A stretch of 64,000 bases of DNA. Origin: Prolixibacteraceae bacterium (GTDB lineage Bacteria > Bacteroidota > Bacteroidia > Bacteroidales > Prolixibacteraceae). The stretch lies in assembly GCA_019459485.1 (NCBI GenBank), contig JAIBEZ010000022.1, positions 62,001-126,000 of the forward strand. Reading direction: 5' to 3'. The notes below the pieces were generated by a model, which had not been told where the DNA came from, did not search any database, and was given only the letters and a program-made list of their open reading frames with translations. The stretch's first letter is position 1; every line of letters begins with the position of its first letter. This document shows, one piece after another, positions 61,116 to 64,000 of the stretch. A program made the translations under genes and the position numbers.

Positions 61116-63584
61116 ATGTCATTACTCAAATTTAGACTCATATCTGTTTTAATTTTTCTGACGATTCTTTGTATTGGTTTCTCCGCGAGCAGCCAGCAGT
61201 TGCATCTCCGGGCGACCGGCGACACCCTCGATGGATACCGTGTTGAGATTTATGATGACAATCGCCTGCTTGTCACCAATACCGAAGAGTTTTCTATCAG
61301 GCTTTTCAATACCGACGGCAGTACCGTGGCAACAATGGCATGGAAAGGCGACAAATGGACCGGAAATGCTTCGCTGATCACCCTAACCCGTGATTCTTAT
61401 ATTCCGGAGTTTGATGCCAATCTATCTGTCAGCGTTCAGTACCGGATTGTCAACCGGAATGTGGTGAAAAAGACCATTCAGCTTTTTCAAGCCTCCATGA
61501 CAGATATGTATTACATTTTGGAAGAGACGTCCCGCCCGGCACAAAAGCCCTTGAAATATATAAGCTTCGGATACGATAACTTTCCCGGTGGGCTTGTGCA
61601 CGAAATGTATCCTGCAGCCGGTTGGGTAACTCCTGATAATAAAGTCGTTGGTTTTTTAACCGATGCAGGTTACCGGAACCAGTTTACACGCACCACCCGT
61701 CGCCGTTTTAGTGGCAGGGGAGGTGGTTTTGTCGGAATGCGCGTGCTTCCCGATCCTGCACTTTATACCGTGGCTACTCCGGAAGAACAAAATCAGCAAA
61801 ACGATTATATCCGCCAGACGTTTGGCGAAATGTACAACCTGGATGCAGGAACCACCCGGATAGTCAATGCCGGAAATGAATGGCACAAAGAAGGAAATGT
61901 AGATGTGGTGCGTAACGACAGCCTGATTTCGCTTATCTGTCACCCAAATGGCAGGGCAGGCATAGAATTTATCGCCCCCTTCGAAGACCAGAAAATTTAT
62001 ACCATCTCTTTTCAATGCAAAGGCAACACGCCCATAGCGCTCAAATTATTTCGTTTTCGCAATGGAGTAAGAACCACCGAACTCGAAGAAGGCGTAAAAT
62101 ACATCGATAATTTCCCTGCCAACGAAAAGGAATGGACCCTTTTTAAAGGCAGTATTCTCGTTCCGTATATAGAACATGATTCAGTATCCATGTTTATCGG
62201 GACACAATCAGGGCTGGAATCAAAATTACAAATTAAAAATCTGCAATTCGAAGAGCATCAGCCGCAAAAGGAAGCATACAACCTTCTTCCCATGGGGCAA
62301 CCAATGGAGAAAACCACCTATATTTTTACCGAACCCAATACAACCCACAAAGACTTTATGATTTCCGCGCAAACCCGCATGGCGGAAGGCAAGGGATTCA
62401 AAGGCTCACAAATTGAAAAAATGCTGTATGCCAACTTCAATATGCTGACCTGGATCACTTCAGTACGGGACATGACTCCCTTCAATGTGCCGAACATGAA
62501 TTATTCTCCGGACATGTACAACCGCGATTCGTTTTTCTCTACCGTTGCTACCTATAACAAGGAATTAAATCTGTCCATCTGGGATCAATGGGGCAAAACG
62601 CAGACACCCAAGGGCGGAATCGGCACCATTATCACTCCATACATGGGATCGGTGGAAGCCAAAGACAACGAGGCTACCATTGAATGGCTGATCTGGGCAA
62701 TGCTGAACAAACGCCGTTTTGGAGTCAGCCTTCCGGAGGAAAAGATAAAGAAGGCCGTTGACTATGTGCTGAATGAATTCGATGCTGAACACAATGGCAA
62801 ATGCCGTTCACACTTTTCCCTTAGCCAGGTCGATATTGTCGATTTCAAACCAAAGACAGACCGGTTGGGTGTTAACCAGGGAATGTTGGCCATTGCATTG
62901 CGCACGATCAAAGAACTGGGCTTCGATATTTCAGAATCTTATCTCGAAAAAGTGGAACAGGAATACCGGAACTTTTATGACCCGCAGCGACGCCATCTTT
63001 TGTTCGACCGCAACTTTCCCGACATCATTACCCTGACTGATCTGGAACCTGAATTCTTCTCACTTTGGCTGTTCAACCGGCCAATGCTGACGGATGAAAT
63101 GGTCGTCAATCACCTGAATCAAGTACCCGTTCTGAATAAAGTGTCCAATTCGCCGCATCCAGAATTGGGTACCACTGCACCTATTTGTGTTCGCCTCACC
63201 AAGGATGAAAAAGGATTTGCCTATCTGACTGGCGATTACCAGCCTTTTGAGAAATTCGGCGAAGCCAACTACAGCAATGGGCAGAGCGACGGATATTATT
63301 ACAATGGAGGAAGCTGGATGAGGGCCGAATATTGCGCCTACGTGGTTGGGCTGAAACACGGATGGAAGAATGCCGGCAAGCTGATGGAGAACCGGATTTG
63401 GGCGGAGATCAATCTCAACCCGAAATGGCCGTTCAGCAAGGAATTTATCCCCACCAAATGGACGGACACCGATTCGTGGTGGGTTTCAACCAAAGGTCTC
63501 TGCTGGAATGTGTTCATCCTCATGGCCAATGAAGTGGCTGGCCTTCGTACTCCCGATATGGATCCTGATTATCAGAAAAAATAA
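61116..63584 (+). CDS. Large secreted protein of unrecognised family, predicted (alpha/alpha)6-barrel glycosidase
   Basis: 822 residues from ATG 61116; an upstream in-frame TTG at 61107 is less likely. A signal peptide runs to about residue 25 (FSASSQQ). Layout by eye: beta-sandwich ~28-240, an inserted jelly-roll-like, carbohydrate-binding-type domain ~245-385 (ISLICHPNGRAGIEFIAPF, YTISFQCKGNTPIALKLF), then a helical half ~410-815 with NYSPDMYNRDSFFSTVATYNKEL, KDNEATIEWLIWAML, YNGGSWMRAEYCAYVVGL and WTDTDSWWVSTKGLCWNVF. This recalls clan GH-L/GH-M/rhamnosidase-like barrels, but I cannot name a family. Asp and Glu in NRDSF, DNEAT and MRAEY are possible catalytic residues. It follows a terminator in the locus. 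Confidence 0.55.
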   Translation: MSLLKFRLISVLIFLTILCIGFSASSQQLHLRATGDTLDGYRVEIYDDNRLLVTNTEEFSIRLFNTDGSTVATMAWKGDKWTGNASLITLTRDSYIPEFDANLSVSVQYRIVNRNVVKKTIQLFQASMTDMYYILEETSRPAQKPLKYISFGYDNFPGGLVHEMYPAAGWVTPDNKVVGFLTDAGYRNQFTRTTRRRFSGRGGGFVGMRVLPDPALYTVATPEEQNQQNDYIRQTFGEMYNLDAGTTRIVNAGNEWHKEGNVDVVRNDSLISLICHPNGRAGIEFIAPFEDQKIYTISFQCKGNTPIALKLFRFRNGVRTTELEEGVKYIDNFPANEKEWTLFKGSILVPYIEHDSVSMFIGTQSGLESKLQIKNLQFEEHQPQKEAYNLLPMGQPMEKTTYIFTEPNTTHKDFMISAQTRMAEGKGFKGSQIEKMLYANFNMLTWITSVRDMTPFNVPNMNYSPDMYNRDSFFSTVATYNKELNLSIWDQWGKTQTPKGGIGTIITPYMGSVEAKDNEATIEWLIWAMLNKRRFGVSLPEEKIKKAVDYVLNEFDAEHNGKCRSHFSLSQVDIVDFKPKTDRLGVNQGMLAIALRTIKELGFDISESYLEKVEQEYRNFYDPQRRHLLFDRNFPDIITLTDLEPEFFSLWLFNRPMLTDEMVVNHLNQVPVLNKVSNSPHPELGTTAPICVRLTKDEKGFAYLTGDYQPFEKFGEANYSNGQSDGYYYNGGSWMRAEYCAYVVGLKHGWKNAGKLMENRIWAEINLNPKWPFSKEFIPTKWTDTDSWWVSTKGLCWNVFILMANEVAGLRTPDMDPDYQKK

Positions 63585-63602
63585 CCTTTTAAAATAACAA
63601 TT

Positions 63603-64000
63603 ATGACCCGTTTTATTCTCCTCGCACAGTTGTGCATCTTCGCGATGCAATCATTTGCACAACAGGGACAATTGAGTATTTCCCGGATCGATAAAATGCC
63701 CGATACCCCTTCGCCCCTTCAAATCAGGGACTGGAAAACAGTGGCGCACGATTACGACAGCTTTGTTTTCGACCTGAATAAAACCGGGACCTATTTACCC
63801 TTGGCGCGTTTGGGAACTCCGGGTCAATTTAACTATACCGACAATACACCGCTATTTCTTGATTCGTATGTGGGGGCTGACAATCATTCCAATCAGGCTG
63901 AAGCCATAAACATTATGCCAGCCATCGTTGGAGCTTCGCTTTCAGGAATAGACAAAAGCAACCAGAATGGCACGAACTGGGTCGCCAAAGCCAAAGACTT
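63603..64000 (+). CDS. Paralogue of the 573-aa unrecognised lipoprotein family (partial)
   Basis: The frame is open from ATG 63603 to the right edge, 132 residues visible. A signal peptide (FILLAQLCIFAMQSFAQ) without a lipobox is followed by ISRIDKMPDTPSPLQIRDWK and SLSGIDKSNQNGTNWVAKAKD. These match LRIEQMPDMPQPLKIIDWK and GLMGIDKTNQHGFNYAKMSQ of the protein at 53291-55012, so the two are paralogues in one locus. Unlike the first, it would be a soluble periplasmic or secreted form. The family is unknown to me. It starts 18 nt after the previous gene and is probably co-transcribed. Confidence 0.7.
   Translation, partial: MTRFILLAQLCIFAMQSFAQQGQLSISRIDKMPDTPSPLQIRDWKTVAHDYDSFVFDLNKTGTYLPLARLGTPGQFNYTDNTPLFLDSYVGADNHSNQAEAINIMPAIVGASLSGIDKSNQNGTNWVAKAKD

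Overview
The window reads as a chromosomal segment of a glycan-degrading member of the Bacteroidota. Evidence seen directly: two SusC/SusD pairs, two membrane-spanning hybrid two-component regulators, many Cys-lipobox surface lipoproteins, three GH32 genes in tandem, and upstream boxes matching the Bacteroidota -7 consensus TAnnTTTG. Placement near Marinilabiliales/Prolixibacteraceae is an inference from overall gene flavour only. I found no tRNA, rRNA, CRISPR array, transposase or phage gene.

Left part (1-18.7 kb): an ABC export module (permease cut by the left edge, probably fused to an M1 peptidase-like domain), a PIN-domain toxin/antitoxin pair, an LtaS-like sulfatase-fold membrane protein, housekeeping genes (cyclophilin, sppA, folK, upp, radC), an AlbA_2/RecG-like regulator, and a tightly overlapping seven-gene operon (17904 down to 11044, minus strand). 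That operon encodes two polysaccharide deacetylases, a FemAB-like transferase, a DltA-like adenylating enzyme, a free acyl carrier protein and two more GNAT-fold proteins. It looks like an undescribed carrier-protein-based glycan or lipid acylation pathway and is one of my two main candidates for a new system.

Middle part (18.7-43.4 kb): a GH2 enzyme with an inserted LamG domain, a Tat-exported sugar isomerase-like protein, a Tat-exported Gfo/Idh/MocA oxidoreductase and, a little further on, a DUF1080 (3-keto-glycoside hydrolase-like) protein, together suggesting a periplasmic 3-keto-glycoside route. Beside them is a complete fructan utilisation locus: hybrid sensor with a sugar-binding-protein-like sensor domain (25257-28064), then on the minus strand sugar porter, fructokinase, SusC, SusD, DUF4960 surface protein and three GH32 lipoproteins, the middle one divergent. 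The gene content matches the characterised Bacteroides thetaiotaomicron fructan locus. Helically phased repeats upstream of the transporter are a good operator candidate.

Right part (43.4-64 kb): lemA/DUF3137, rpsP-rimM, then a second polysaccharide utilisation locus led by a propeller-type hybrid regulator: GH130 enzyme, MFS transporter, a 573-aa lipoprotein of unrecognised family, SusC, SusD, a LamG lipoprotein on a helical-repeat stalk, an 822-aa secreted protein of unrecognised family with a predicted all-helical catalytic half, and a paralogue of the 573-aa protein cut by the right edge. No family that I recognise as a polysaccharide-cleaving enzyme is present, so the backbone-cleaving activity probably lies in the unrecognised proteins; this is the other main candidate for an undescribed system.

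Intergenic regions hold at least three related hairpin repeats with a GTCATTTATGGTCA-like core, one perfect GTAGAGACGC palindrome, and several intrinsic terminators, two of which sit inside the utilisation loci and may set expression ratios.
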